A stretch of 64,000 bases of DNA from OFTM10 sp964196195 (lineage in GTDB: Bacteria; Actinomycetota; Acidimicrobiia; Acidimicrobiales; Aldehydirespiratoraceae), in assembly GCA_964196195.1 (NCBI GenBank), contig CAXMSE010000041.1:29092-93091 (forward strand), given 5' to 3'. The position numbers and the translations under genes are program-made. Below, in pieces: positions 51,021 through 60,317 of the stretch; the stretch's first letter is position 1; every line of letters starts with the position of its first letter. Below the pieces are notes generated by a model, which was given only the letters and a program-made list of their open reading frames with translations, searched no databases and was not told where the DNA came from.

Positions 51021-51692
51021 ATGGCTGAAATCGGCACACTCGAACTGATCGCTCGCCTCGCTCTGGCGGCGGCACTGGGGTCGGTGCTCGGCTACGAACG
51101 CGAAGCCCGCAACAAGACAGCGGGGCTCCGCACCCACACCCTGGTGGCATTGGGCGCAGCCCTGTTCACCGTGGCCGGCGCTTTCGGTTCATCAGATGAG
51201 GGGGTGGATCAGATGCGGGTCGCAGCCCAGGTGGTCACCGGAATCGGGTTCATCGGTGCCGGCACGATCATCCGCAGCGGCCTCAAGGTCACCGGCCTCA
51301 CCACCGCCACCACCTTGTGGATGGCAGCCGCCCTCGGGGTCGCATCCGGGGTCGGCCTCTACGAGGTCGCTGCGGCCGGCGGAGGTATCGCTCTGTTCAC
51401 CCTGCTCCTGCTCGGCTCCCTGAGCCCGTCGCGCATGTGGAGACACAGTCGTCGACTCGAACTTCTCTACCAACCGGGGTCGGGCACATTGGGCCCCCTC
51501 TACGCAGCGGTGCAGGATGCCGGTGGCGAGGTCAAGCAGATGTGGATGTCTGAGGAGAACGGGCTGCGCCATGTGACCGTCTCGCTCTCGCGGGTCAAGG
51601 ACCCCGAGTTCCTTGCGATCTCCCAGATGCTCGCTTCACGCGACGAGGTTCTCGAGATAGTGCCCCCGCCGGGGCCCGACCTGGATTTCTGA
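51021..51692 (+). CDS. MgtC/SapB family membrane protein
   Basis: A 223-residue protein. ALAAALGSVLGYEREARNKTAGLRTHTLVALGAALF and GIGFIGAGTIIR are the MgtC signature in four to five membrane helices; an ACT-like C-terminal soluble domain (about 145-223) is present, as in the longer MgtC proteins. MgtC is linked to Mg2+ limitation and intracellular survival in pathogens and is widespread elsewhere. 120 bases follow rimK with no clear promoter. Confidence 0.9.
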   Translation: MAEIGTLELIARLALAAALGSVLGYEREARNKTAGLRTHTLVALGAALFTVAGAFGSSDEGVDQMRVAAQVVTGIGFIGAGTIIRSGLKVTGLTTATTLWMAAALGVASGVGLYEVAAAGGGIALFTLLLLGSLSPSRMWRHSRRLELLYQPGSGTLGPLYAAVQDAGGEVKQMWMSEENGLRHVTVSLSRVKDPEFLAISQMLASRDEVLEIVPPPGPDLDF

Positions 51693-51748
51693 CCGAACGG
51701 CCCGGATGACCAGCTGAATGGTTGCCCTATCTCGTTGCGCACCGGGGT

Positions 51749-52987
51749 CTAGTCGACGACTCCTCCGTACGACGGGGCCACTCCTCGACTTTCGCCGCCG
51801 CTGGCAACCGCTTCTTCGAGATCGGCCACGAAGGCATCGACCACGTTCACATGCCCGGGCGAGACCATCAGATGAAGGCCACCCTGCTGGCGGTCGAGGT
51901 GCCAGCCGCGATCATCCATCCGATCGCCCATCGCGCCGGTGGCGTCGGCCCCTGACTTCGACGAGAACTCGAACAGCGACATGTCGGGCCGGCCCGACAC
52001 CTGGAGCTCATCGATTGCATTCACACCGTCGAGGAACTTCTGGGTGGCTGCCTTCACGATGCGGGCCTTGGCGAGGTAGCCGTCACGGCCGAGATGTTGG
52101 ATCGTGGCCCACGCGGCGGCGATCGGCGCGGCAGGACGGGTGCCCGCGGTGGTGGCAGACCCGTACAAGCCACCGGGCCAACCATCGAAGATGAAGTGCT
52201 GGCGACGTTTCACCGCCACATCGCGGTAGATGATCACCGATGCGCCCTTGAAGCAGTAGCCGTACTTGTGGATGTCGGCAGAAATGGAGGTGACGCCCTC
52301 CACCGCAAAATTCCATGCCGGCACGGGCTCTCCGATCGCCTCCCAGAAGGGCAGGAGCCAGCCTCCGAGACAGGCGTCGACGTGACACATCGTTCCGCGG
52401 GCCAGGGCCAGTTGTGCGAGATCGAAGATCGGATCGATGACGCCGTACGGGTAACACGGAGCCGAGCCCACTATCAGGGCGGTGTTCTCATCGACTTCGT
52501 CGGCCATCGCGTCGACATCGGCTCTCAGGTCGGACCCGACGGGCACGCGCACCTCATCGACGTCGAGATAATGCGCGGCCTTGGTGAACGCCGGATGGGC
52601 GGTGCCCGCGAGAACTAGCCGGGGGCGACGTATGCCCCGGGCGCGGGCCTCTTCGCGCGCGGTGTAGACGGCGAGGAAGATGCTCTCGGTACCACCCGAA
52701 GTCATGGTGCCCGCTTTGGGATCGGTGCCGAACAGTTCGGCGGCCACCGCCACCACCTCCTGTTCCATTCGCAGCAGGCTCGGGTAAACGAACGGGTTGA
52801 GGGCATTCTCGTGAAGGAAACGGTTCGCCACGTCGTGCTGGAGGTGCTCCAGCACGGGGTCATCGGCGTTGTACACCAGACTGAACGCCCGACCGCCCTT
52901 CCAATCGATGTCGCCGATCTGCCACTCGGCCAGGAGGCCGGCCAGCTCGTCGGGGTCGCGTCCGCGGTCGGGGAATACTGACGTCAT
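51749..52987 (-). CDS. PLP-dependent decarboxylase/sphingosine-1-phosphate-lyase-like enzyme
   Basis: A 412-residue group II decarboxylase-fold enzyme. TMTSGGTESIFLAV, HVDACLGGWLLPFWE, and PLP lysine SADIHKYGYCFKGASVIIY match the S1P-lyase/Dpl1 subgroup (HKYG). Family members cleave sphingosine phosphate or decarboxylate glutamate/tyrosine. ATG 52987; the open frame upstream overlaps the DUF4405 gene on the other strand but has no homology. Convergent with mgtC. Confidence 0.88.
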   Translation of the reverse strand: MTSVFPDRGRDPDELAGLLAEWQIGDIDWKGGRAFSLVYNADDPVLEHLQHDVANRFLHENALNPFVYPSLLRMEQEVVAVAAELFGTDPKAGTMTSGGTESIFLAVYTAREEARARGIRRPRLVLAGTAHPAFTKAAHYLDVDEVRVPVGSDLRADVDAMADEVDENTALIVGSAPCYPYGVIDPIFDLAQLALARGTMCHVDACLGGWLLPFWEAIGEPVPAWNFAVEGVTSISADIHKYGYCFKGASVIIYRDVAVKRRQHFIFDGWPGGLYGSATTAGTRPAAPIAAAWATIQHLGRDGYLAKARIVKAATQKFLDGVNAIDELQVSGRPDMSLFEFSSKSGADATGAMGDRMDDRGWHLDRQQGGLHLMVSPGHVNVVDAFVADLEEAVASGGESRGVAPSYGGVVD

Positions 52988-53119
52988 CGTGTCAGCGTAG
53001 GTGACCGCCGGTTTCGGGCCGAAAACGCCGCGGCATCGAGCTCGGCCAACTGTCTCTGAAGTCACTTTCGGGGCTGATCGAACACCCACGGCCAGTTGAG
53101 CAAGACGGAGGTTCACCCC

Positions 53120-53623
53120 ATGCAGACGCTCCGCAAGCCCATCGCCCCAGCCCGACGATCGCGCCGCCGCCAACGGCTTCGTGTCGTGGATTCAGTAGTG
53201 GTAGTTGGCCTCATCGCGGCCTGGGCGACCAGCGGTGCCCCGGTCTTGATCCACGCGCTGGTGAGCCTCGTCTTCACCGCGGCACTGATCGGGCATGGCT
53301 GGCTCCATCGGAGCTGGTACCGCGCCCTGGCCAGACGCTTCAGTCCCAGTCGCACGCTGCGGGCCAGATCGGCAGCCGGCGTGAACACGCTCATCCTGCT
53401 CGTCTCGACCGTGGTGATCGTCCTCGGCATCGTCGCCTGGCTCGGTCCACGAGGGGTGAAGGGACTCCATGGCGGGATTTCCTACACCCTGCTGGGCCTG
53501 GCCGGCGCCCATCTACTGCTCAATCTCCGCCATGGCCTGGCCTTGGTCAGGAAGCGTCGTGACAGGGTTGTTCTTCTCCAATCCGAGGCACCCGATCACG
53601 AGGAACTTCGGCAGGCCGCCTGA
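53120..53623 (+). CDS. DUF4405-type membrane protein
   Basis: A 167-residue protein with four hydrophobic segments. Histidines sit in the pattern ATSGAPVLIHALVSLVFTAALIGHGWLHRSWY and GLHGGISYTLLGLAGAHLLLNLRHG, which is that of DUF4405 proteins that may bind heme like small cytochrome b. A basic N-terminus (RRSRRRQRLR) precedes the first helix. ATG 53120 has GGAGG 8 bases upstream. Heme-related genes follow downstream, which supports but does not prove a redox role. Confidence 0.78.
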   Translation: MQTLRKPIAPARRSRRRQRLRVVDSVVVVGLIAAWATSGAPVLIHALVSLVFTAALIGHGWLHRSWYRALARRFSPSRTLRARSAAGVNTLILLVSTVVIVLGIVAWLGPRGVKGLHGGISYTLLGLAGAHLLLNLRHGLALVRKRRDRVVLLQSEAPDHEELRQAA

Positions 53624-53708
53624 GCCCTGTCTCGCCGGACGGGCGCTACCGGCGAGATCGCTCTAAGATTGCCAGCGCCCAACCGACCAAGGACGAGACG
53701 AGTACTCA

Positions 53709-54221
53709 ATGCACGTGATGGTGGCAACCGACGGAAGCATCGACGTGGAGAAGACGGCCGCCATCGCGGGCCGACTGGCAGCCGGTGGCGGCAGGGTCAC
53801 GGTGTTCACCGCGGTCGAGGTCCCACGAGAGATGCTCAACGACATGCGAGCCGCGGCCGGAGATACGGCCGACGACAAGGCCCGCGAGCTCAGCGTCCCG
53901 TTCCGCACTACGCCGGCCGACGACCCTGAGGTCAGCCGCTGGGTCGGCGACGATGCCATCGTCGAGCGTTATGTCGGCCGCAAGGTCAAGGAACGCACGG
54001 CTGATCTGGCTGCCGCCTTGGAAGCGGCGGGCGTGGAATACAGCATTGTCGGAGAGGAGGGCGAGAGCGCGGCCCGCTCGGTGCTCCAGGCCGTCAAGAC
54101 CCACGAAGCCGACGTCGTCTGCATCGGAACTCACGGCCTCGGCCGGTTCGAAGGCCTGCTTGGCTCCCTGTCCACCAAGGTCGCACGCCTCGCCCCGTGC
54201 CCGGTCGTTCTCGTTCGCTGA
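53709..54221 (+). CDS. Universal stress protein (UspA family)
   Basis: A 170-residue single Usp domain: MVATDGSIDVEKTAAIAG at the start, GEEGESAARSVLQAVKTHEADVVCIGTHGLGRFEGLLGSLSTKVARLAPCPVVLV at the end. The GxxGxxxxxxGS ATP-binding motif is present as GTHGLGRFEGLLGSLS. Cytoplasmic; role in stress response is by family. 85 bases after the DUF4405 gene. Confidence 0.92.
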   Translation: MHVMVATDGSIDVEKTAAIAGRLAAGGGRVTVFTAVEVPREMLNDMRAAAGDTADDKARELSVPFRTTPADDPEVSRWVGDDAIVERYVGRKVKERTADLAAALEAAGVEYSIVGEEGESAARSVLQAVKTHEADVVCIGTHGLGRFEGLLGSLSTKVARLAPCPVVLVR

Positions 54222-54320
54222 TCCCGGAGTTCTCCGTCGAGGAACAGGCCCGCCTAACCAGCCGGTCGAGTGACCAAAGCCCCCTGTGTGGGGCGTGGGT
54301 GCGGCGTAGCGTCATGACCA

Positions 54321-55028
54321 ATGACAAGCATCGAACCAACCGCGTCCCTCGCAGAGCTCGTCAACGCGAGGCCCGATTTCGCCCCGACCTTCGAATCCTT
54401 GGAGCTCGACTACTGCTGTGGCGGTGGCCGAAGCCTGGCCGAGGCCTGTTTCGCCGCGGGGCTCGAGGTCGACGAGGTGATCGACCAGCTCGGCGGTCAG
54501 GCCCGGGCCGACACCGCCGATTGGGTCACCATGAGCGCTCCGGAGCTCGTGGATCACCTGGAATCGAGCCACCACGCGTATCTGACCGAAGCCCTGGCCC
54601 GCTTGTCGTCTCTGATGAGCCGCGTCCTCGACGCTCACGGCGAGAACCACCCCGAGTTGATCGAGGTGTCAGCGGCGCTTCGCGACCTACGCGCCGAGCT
54701 CGAACCCCATCTCGCGAAAGAAGAGCAGATCCTCTTCCCGATGATCCGCCAGCTCTACGCAGCCGACGAGTCTCCCACCTTCCACTGCGGCACCCTTCTG
54801 AATCCGATCGGCGCCATGCAGATCGAACATGATCGAGCCGGTGATCTGCTGGCCCGACTCCGGACCCTCACGTCGGCCTACACCCCACCGAGCGATGGGT
54901 GTGCATCGTATGAGGCCCTCTACGTCGGACTGGCGGAGCTCGAGGCCGACACCCACCTGCACATCCATAAGGAAAACAACGTGCTGTTCCCCGGCGTCGC
55001 CGCGGAGGAGACGCGTCGTAGCGGGTGA
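54321..55028 (+). CDS. ric: RIC-type iron-sulfur cluster repair di-iron protein
   Basis: A 235-residue ScdA/YtfE/DnrN-type protein that repairs Fe-S clusters after nitric-oxide or oxidative damage. The N-terminal ScdA_N domain has LDYCCGGGRSLAEAC; the hemerythrin-like domain has His/Glu metal ligands in LESSHHAYL, EPHLAKEEQILFP, IEHDRAGDLLARL and DTHLHIHKENNVLFP. Possible NO-responsive site not identified. Next on the same strand is hemN. Confidence 0.94.
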   Translation: MTSIEPTASLAELVNARPDFAPTFESLELDYCCGGGRSLAEACFAAGLEVDEVIDQLGGQARADTADWVTMSAPELVDHLESSHHAYLTEALARLSSLMSRVLDAHGENHPELIEVSAALRDLRAELEPHLAKEEQILFPMIRQLYAADESPTFHCGTLLNPIGAMQIEHDRAGDLLARLRTLTSAYTPPSDGCASYEALYVGLAELEADTHLHIHKENNVLFPGVAAEETRRSG

Positions 55029-55104
55029 CGATCACGTGCCGGTCGCCATTGGTGGCAAAGGACCCGAGTCCAGCCGCGACGATCCGCGTAAGGTCGTGGG
55101 CGTG

Positions 55105-56523
55105 ATGGAGTCCGAGCCAGACCCGAACGCCCCGACTCTTGGGGAGATGACTGCAGAACTCCTGGCGCGCCACGATCGACCCGGCCCTCGCTATACGTCC
55201 TACCCCACCGCGGTCGAGTTCCATGATGGCTTTGGCCCCGCTGATCACGGCGCCTGTCTCGATGATGCGGCCGGTCGACCCGACGATCCGCTGTCGCTCT
55301 ACGTTCACCTCCCGTTCTGCGAACACCGCTGCTCGTTCTGTGCCTGCCATGTGGTGGTCACCCAGACCGACAGTGTGGCCGAGGCCTACCTCTCCCGGCT
55401 GGTGGCCGAGGCCCGCCTCACCGGCGAGAAGCTCGGTGATCGTCGGGTGCTGCAGCAATACCACTGGGGTGGGGGCACGCCCACCTATTATTCGCCGACC
55501 ACCCTGGCCGAGCTCCACCATTCCCTTCTTTCGGAGTTCGAACTCGCGCCCGGTGCCGAGGTCGCCCTCGAAGTCGATCCTCGGGTCACCACCGCCGAAC
55601 ACCTCACCGTGCTCCGCGAGGTCGGCTTCAACCGGGTCTCCATGGGTGTGCAGGACACCGACGATCGGGTGCAGAACCTGATCGGCCGCAATCAGACGTG
55701 GCAACAGACCGTCGAACTCCACGAGGAGGCCCGTCGGCTCGACTACTCGTCGATCAACATCGACCTCATCTATGGCCTACCCGGCCAGGACGAGAACTCA
55801 TTCGGGAACTCCCTCGACCAGGTGATCGGGCTCCAACCCGACCGCCTCGCGGTGTACTCCTTCGCCCTTGTGCCTTGGATGCGTCCTCACCAGAAGCGAA
55901 TCGACGTCGACCTGCTCCCCGACCGCGATGTGAAGTTCGGCCTGCTCTCCCTCGCGATCTCCCGGCTCACCGACGCCGGGTATCAGCAGATCGGTATGGA
56001 TCATTTCGCCCGGCCCGACGACGAGCTCTCCACCTCCTATGCCAACGGCACATTGTCGAGGAACTTCATGGGTTACACCACCAAACGAGGCACCGAAATC
56101 GTCGGGCTCGGATCGTCGGCCATCAGCGACATCGGCTCCGCCTACGCCCAGAACCACCGCCGCCTCGCCTCCTACTACGAAGCGGTCGACGCCGGTGGAC
56201 TCCCGGTCGAGCGCGGCGTTGCCCTCACCAGCGAAGACCAGCTCCGTCGCTTCGTCATCACCGAGCTCATGTGTAACGGGCGATTGGATGCCTCAGATGT
56301 CATGGCTCGGTTCGGAGTCGACTTGGCCTCTCACTTTGCGGTGGAGATCGCCGAGCTCACGGCGCCGGGCGGGCTGATCGACACGGGGTTCGTGCGACTG
56401 AGCGGCACCGACATCGAAGCCACGCCACTCGGTCGGCCTTTCATCCGCAATGTCGCGATGGTGTTCGATACCCGCCTCCGCGCCGCCCCCACCGGTGAGA
56501 AGACATTCTCTCGGACGGTGTGA
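55105..56523 (+). CDS. hemN: Oxygen-independent coproporphyrinogen III dehydrogenase
   Basis: Radical-SAM enzyme converting coproporphyrinogen III to protoporphyrinogen IX under low oxygen. 472 residues; FCEHRCSFCACHVV contains CxxxCxxC plus the extra cysteine (CAC) that is diagnostic for real HemN rather than HemW. PGPRYTSYPTAVEF at the start and RNFMGYTTKRGTEIVGLGSSAIS in the middle are also HemN-type. ATG 55105 chosen; the frame is open upstream over the RIC gene. hemH follows after 4 bases. Confidence 0.95.
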   Translation: MESEPDPNAPTLGEMTAELLARHDRPGPRYTSYPTAVEFHDGFGPADHGACLDDAAGRPDDPLSLYVHLPFCEHRCSFCACHVVVTQTDSVAEAYLSRLVAEARLTGEKLGDRRVLQQYHWGGGTPTYYSPTTLAELHHSLLSEFELAPGAEVALEVDPRVTTAEHLTVLREVGFNRVSMGVQDTDDRVQNLIGRNQTWQQTVELHEEARRLDYSSINIDLIYGLPGQDENSFGNSLDQVIGLQPDRLAVYSFALVPWMRPHQKRIDVDLLPDRDVKFGLLSLAISRLTDAGYQQIGMDHFARPDDELSTSYANGTLSRNFMGYTTKRGTEIVGLGSSAISDIGSAYAQNHRRLASYYEAVDAGGLPVERGVALTSEDQLRRFVITELMCNGRLDASDVMARFGVDLASHFAVEIAELTAPGGLIDTGFVRLSGTDIEATPLGRPFIRNVAMVFDTRLRAAPTGEKTFSRTV

Positions 56524-56527
56524 GCCC

Positions 56528-57496
56528 GTGCCACCGACCGGAGTGGTCGTCGCCCAACTGGGAGGCCCCGAAAGCGTCGACGAGGTGGAGCCCTTCATCA
56601 AGTCGATCTTCGCCGATCCCCATCTCGTACCCCTCCCCGGCGGGTCTCGTACGCGCGCCGCCCTCAGCACCCTCATCGCGAAGCTACGCGCGCCCCGTTC
56701 CCGCAAGAACTACGAGGCAATCGGCGGAGGATCACCCATCGTGGCCACCACCCAAGGCCAGGCTGAGGCCCTCGCATCGGAGCTCACCGAGCGCGGCAAG
56801 GACGTAGTTGTCGTAGTGGCCCAACGTCACGGCCGACCCGATACCGAGCATGCCGTCGACCAGTTATTGGCCGCGGGCGTGGAGTCCATCGTCTTGTTGC
56901 CGTTGTTCCCCCAGTTCTCGAGGAGCACCACCGGAAGTTCTGAGGCCGAGTTGAGACGGGTGCTGGCCGATCGCCACAGCGATCTGCCCCTCACCGTGAT
57001 CCGCTCATGGTGTGATCACGAGAGCTATCTCGACGCTCAGGCGTCGCTGGTGGAGGAGATGCTCCGGAAGTTGCCTCCCGGGGAGTCCAAGTCGGCCCTG
57101 CTCATCTTCTCCGCCCACGGCCTCCCCCAGCGCATCGTCGATCGAGGTGACCCCTACCCCGAGGAGATAAGGGCATCGGTCGCAGGGGTCATTCAGCGGA
57201 TCCCCCAGACCATCGACCACGTGATCGCCTACCAGTCGCGGGCCGGGCCGATGAAGTGGATCGACCCCAACGTCACCGATGTGGTGGCCGACGCTGCTGA
57301 AGAGGGCCGCACCTGGGTGGGCGTGGTTCCGATCGCGTTCGTGTCCGACCATATCGAAACCAGCCACGAGCTCGACATCGAACTGAGAGCCCACGCCGCC
57401 GATGCGGGGATCGCCCATTTTCATCGCTCGCGAACTTTCGACACCGACCCGATGGTGGGACCGATGCTGGCCGATATCACCGAGGATTACCTATGA
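56528..57496 (+). CDS. hemH: Ferrochelatase
   Basis: Inserts ferrous iron into a porphyrin. 322 residues: GVVVAQLGGPESVDEVEPFI, YEAIGGGSPI, ALLIFSAHGLPQRIVDRGDPY (catalytic His) and AFVSDHIETSHELDIEL (catalytic Glu region). GTG 56528 lies 4 bases after the hemN stop. Actinobacterial homologues commonly act as coproporphyrin ferrochelatase (CpfC); which porphyrin is used here cannot be told from motifs. ATGA overlap with the next gene. Confidence 0.94.
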   Translation: MPPTGVVVAQLGGPESVDEVEPFIKSIFADPHLVPLPGGSRTRAALSTLIAKLRAPRSRKNYEAIGGGSPIVATTQGQAEALASELTERGKDVVVVVAQRHGRPDTEHAVDQLLAAGVESIVLLPLFPQFSRSTTGSSEAELRRVLADRHSDLPLTVIRSWCDHESYLDAQASLVEEMLRKLPPGESKSALLIFSAHGLPQRIVDRGDPYPEEIRASVAGVIQRIPQTIDHVIAYQSRAGPMKWIDPNVTDVVADAAEEGRTWVGVVPIAFVSDHIETSHELDIELRAHAADAGIAHFHRSRTFDTDPMVGPMLADITEDYL

Positions 57497-58824
57497 CCCA
57501 ACGCCCGAACGTGATCGTGGTGGGTGGCGGGCTCGGGGGGCTCCTTGTGGCATGCGAGGTGAAGCGCCGAGGAGGAAGGCCTCTCGTGCTCGAGGCCGGC
57601 TCGAATCCCGGTGGTGTCGCCGCCACCGTTCGCGACGAGGGATACGTGCTTGAGCCTGCGGCCGGTTCGCTCCTGCTTCCCCATCCCCACCTGTCGCCGA
57701 TCCTGGATGCGACCGGCGCTAAGGTGATTCCCGCCCATCCCGCCGCTCGCCGTCGCTACGTGTACAACCGCGACACCCTCTTCGAGCTCGCGGGACCCAA
57801 GTCGCTCGCCACCGGACTCGTGTCGGTGAAGGGCAAACTCCGCATGCTTCGCGAGCCCTGGGTGAAGCCCACCCGGCCGGACTCCGATGAGTCGTTGGCC
57901 GGATTCCTGGAGCGTCGCCTCGGCCCCGAAGTAGGCCGTCTCGGAGCCACCCTCATGGCCCACGGCGTGTTCGCCGGCGATCCCGACCAGTTGTCGGTGC
58001 GCGCTGCTTTTCCAGCTTTCGTCGGCCTTGAGGATCAGGCCGGGAGCATGGTGAAGGGCGGCATCGCCCGAATGAGGGCACGGCCCAAGGGGGCTCCTCG
58101 CCCCGCAGTACATGTGGCCCCCATGGGCATGGCGGGCCTCGCCTGCGAGCTGGCTTCATATCTCGGCGACGACTACCGAGGCGACTGGGCGGTGGAGTCG
58201 GTCTGCGCCGATGGTGACGAATGGGTGGTTACCGGCGGCGACGAGGAGCGGGCCGCCACGGTCGTGGTGGCTCTCGCTCCGGGAGCGGCTGCTCGAGTGG
58301 TGCCCGAGGAGTTGGGGGGCGTATTGGCGGAGGCCGAGTCGGCACCTGTGGCCGTCGTCGGGCTCGGTGGGCGCTCAGCCGACGTACCCGCGCCTACCGG
58401 TTTCGGTGCTCTCGTGGGCCCCGACTGTGACGTGAGAACCTTGGGACTCCTTTTCGAATCTTCGTACGCACCCGACCGAGCACCGAGCCGACACCGCCTG
58501 CTCAAGGCGATCTTCGGTGGTGGCGCCGATCCTTCGGTGCTTGCTCTCGACGATGCCCAACTCATCGCCCTCGCCACCGAAGAGGCCGGTCGGATTCTGG
58601 GTATGGCGGTGCAACCCTCATGGACCCGAGTGGTGCGCCACTCTCCCGGCATTCCTCAGTACTCACTCGGCCATCCCGCGTGGCTCGACCGCCTCGCGGC
58701 AGCCTCTTCCCCGGGGCTACACCTCGCCGGATGGGCCTACCACGGCATCGGCGTGTCGTCGCTCGCGCAGCACGCCGTGAGGCTCGCCGACCTACTCGAC
58801 CTTCCCATCCAGGCCGTGGACTGA
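57493..58824 (+). CDS. hemG: FAD-dependent protoporphyrinogen/coproporphyrinogen oxidase
   Basis: A 443-residue flavoprotein: VIVVGGGLGGLLVACEVKRRG (FAD Rossmann), LVLEAGSNPGGVAATVRDEGYVLE, AFGVFAGDPDQLSVRAAFP-like (HGVFAGDPDQLSVRAAFP), and LHLAGWAYHGIGVSSLAQHAVRLA at the end match the HemY/CgoX family. It oxidises protoporphyrinogen IX, or coproporphyrinogen III in the actinobacterial pathway. Gene overlap with hemH shows one operon. The symbol hemY or cgoX is used for the same family. Confidence 0.9.
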   Translation: MTQRPNVIVVGGGLGGLLVACEVKRRGGRPLVLEAGSNPGGVAATVRDEGYVLEPAAGSLLLPHPHLSPILDATGAKVIPAHPAARRRYVYNRDTLFELAGPKSLATGLVSVKGKLRMLREPWVKPTRPDSDESLAGFLERRLGPEVGRLGATLMAHGVFAGDPDQLSVRAAFPAFVGLEDQAGSMVKGGIARMRARPKGAPRPAVHVAPMGMAGLACELASYLGDDYRGDWAVESVCADGDEWVVTGGDEERAATVVVALAPGAAARVVPEELGGVLAEAESAPVAVVGLGGRSADVPAPTGFGALVGPDCDVRTLGLLFESSYAPDRAPSRHRLLKAIFGGGADPSVLALDDAQLIALATEEAGRILGMAVQPSWTRVVRHSPGIPQYSLGHPAWLDRLAAASSPGLHLAGWAYHGIGVSSLAQHAVRLADLLDLPIQAVD

Positions 58825-58892
58825 ACCCCAGCGGGAAGCAGTGGTGGCCAAGGTCCTTTGGCACGCGCCGCAGCTGCCTCTACGATGTCGCC

Positions 58893-60317
58893 ATGGAACG
58901 ACAATGGCCCGTGCTGATCCAGGGAGGCATGGGTGTCGGCGTGTCGAACTGGCAACTCGCCAAGGCCGTGTCCCAACAGGGACAACTCGGCGTCGTGTCA
59001 GGGGTGGCCGTCGATGCGGTATTCATACGTCGCCTTCAGACCGGCGATGAAGGGGGCCACGTCCGGAGGGCACTCGCCGCGCTTCCCGTCCCCGGTGCCG
59101 CCGACCGAATCCTTTCCCGATACTTCATCGAGGGCGGCAAGCAGGACGACGAGAGGTTCAAGCGGAGTTCGATGAACTGGGAGGATCCGTCGCGAAACCT
59201 CGCCGACCTTCTCATCGCAGCCAACTTCGTCGAGGTGTATCTCGCCAAGGAGGGCCACGACGGCGTGGTGGGAATCAACATGCTCGAAAAGGTTCAGGCG
59301 CCCACCCTGCCTTCGCTCTACGGAGCGATGCTCGCCGGAGCCGACTATGTCCTGATGGGTGCGGGCATCCCCAAGGCCATCCCGGCGGTGCTCGACCGAC
59401 TCGCAGAGGGCCTTCCGGTGGAGTTGAGGCTCGACGTGAAGGGTGCCCAAAAGGGCGATGATTTCCGGGCCACGTTCGACCCGGCACTGTGTATGGAAGA
59501 TGTCGACCGCACCGCGAAGCGACCCGTGTTCCTCGCCATCGTGTCGTCTCACGTACTGGCCACCATGCTCGCATCCAAGATCGAGGTTCCGGTCGACGGC
59601 TTCATCGTGGAGGGACCCACCGCCGGCGGCCACAATGCTCCACCGCGCGGAAAGCTCCAGCTGAGCGAATCGGGCGAGCCGATCTACGGCGAGCGCGACA
59701 TCCCGAATCTCTCCGCAATCAGCGCTCTCGGTCTGCCCTTCTGGTTGGCCGGAAGCCGCGCCGACCCAGAAGCGGTTCGCGATGCCCTCGATAGCGGGGC
59801 CACAGGAGTGCAGATCGGCACGCCATTCGCCTATTGCGAGGAATCCGGATTCGACACCGAAGTGAAGCGCCAGGTCCTGGAGTTGAGCCGCAACGGGCAA
59901 GCTCAGGTGTTCACCGATCCGTTGGCATCCCCATCGGGGTTCCCCTTCAAGGTGCTTGAGGTGAAGGGCTCGCTGTCCGAACTCGAGGTCTACGAAGAGA
60001 GGATTCGGCCTCCCTGCGAATTGGGCTACCTTCGTTCTGCTTACCGCACCGAAGAAGGCAAGCACGGCTGGCGATGCTCCGCCGAACCGGCGGAGGAATA
60101 CGTCCGCAAGGGTGGAGCGGTGGAGGACACCGTCGATCGCAAGTGTCTCTGCAACGCCCTGCTGGCCAATATCGGGCTCCCCCAGGTGCAACGCCAGGGA
60201 GCGGTCGAACTGCCCCTGATCACCTCAGGCGACAGTGTGGCCGAGGTGGCCCGCTTCCTCGCTCCTGGGGCCGACACCTACACCGCAGCCGAAGTGATCG
60301 CCCAGCTACTCCCCTAG
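58893..60317 (+). CDS. Nitronate monooxygenase-family TIM-barrel flavoprotein
   Basis: A 474-residue FMN enzyme of the 2-nitropropane dioxygenase/NMO superfamily. WPVLIQGGMGVGVSNWQLAKAVSQQGQLGVVSG at the start, VDGFIVEGPTAGGHNAPPRG in the middle (FMN phosphate), and GATGVQIGTPFAYCEESG. The C-terminal 130 residues (CRCSAEPAEEYVRKGG-type, with several Cys: CELGYLR, WRCSAEP, KCLCNALLANIGL) are an addition seen in a distinct subgroup and may bind a metal. Substrate unknown. Overlaps the tryptophanase gene by 12 bases, tail to tail. Confidence 0.88.
   Translation: MERQWPVLIQGGMGVGVSNWQLAKAVSQQGQLGVVSGVAVDAVFIRRLQTGDEGGHVRRALAALPVPGAADRILSRYFIEGGKQDDERFKRSSMNWEDPSRNLADLLIAANFVEVYLAKEGHDGVVGINMLEKVQAPTLPSLYGAMLAGADYVLMGAGIPKAIPAVLDRLAEGLPVELRLDVKGAQKGDDFRATFDPALCMEDVDRTAKRPVFLAIVSSHVLATMLASKIEVPVDGFIVEGPTAGGHNAPPRGKLQLSESGEPIYGERDIPNLSAISALGLPFWLAGSRADPEAVRDALDSGATGVQIGTPFAYCEESGFDTEVKRQVLELSRNGQAQVFTDPLASPSGFPFKVLEVKGSLSELEVYEERIRPPCELGYLRSAYRTEEGKHGWRCSAEPAEEYVRKGGAVEDTVDRKCLCNALLANIGLPQVQRQGAVELPLITSGDSVAEVARFLAPGADTYTAAEVIAQLLP

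Noticed and set aside
53000..53173. Upstream extension of the PLP decarboxylase
   Set aside because: Overlaps the DUF4405 gene on the other strand and has no homology; ATG 52987 fits the family start.
58620..58892. N-terminal extension of the NMO-family gene
   Set aside because: It overlaps the end of hemG in another frame; homology starts at ATG 58893.
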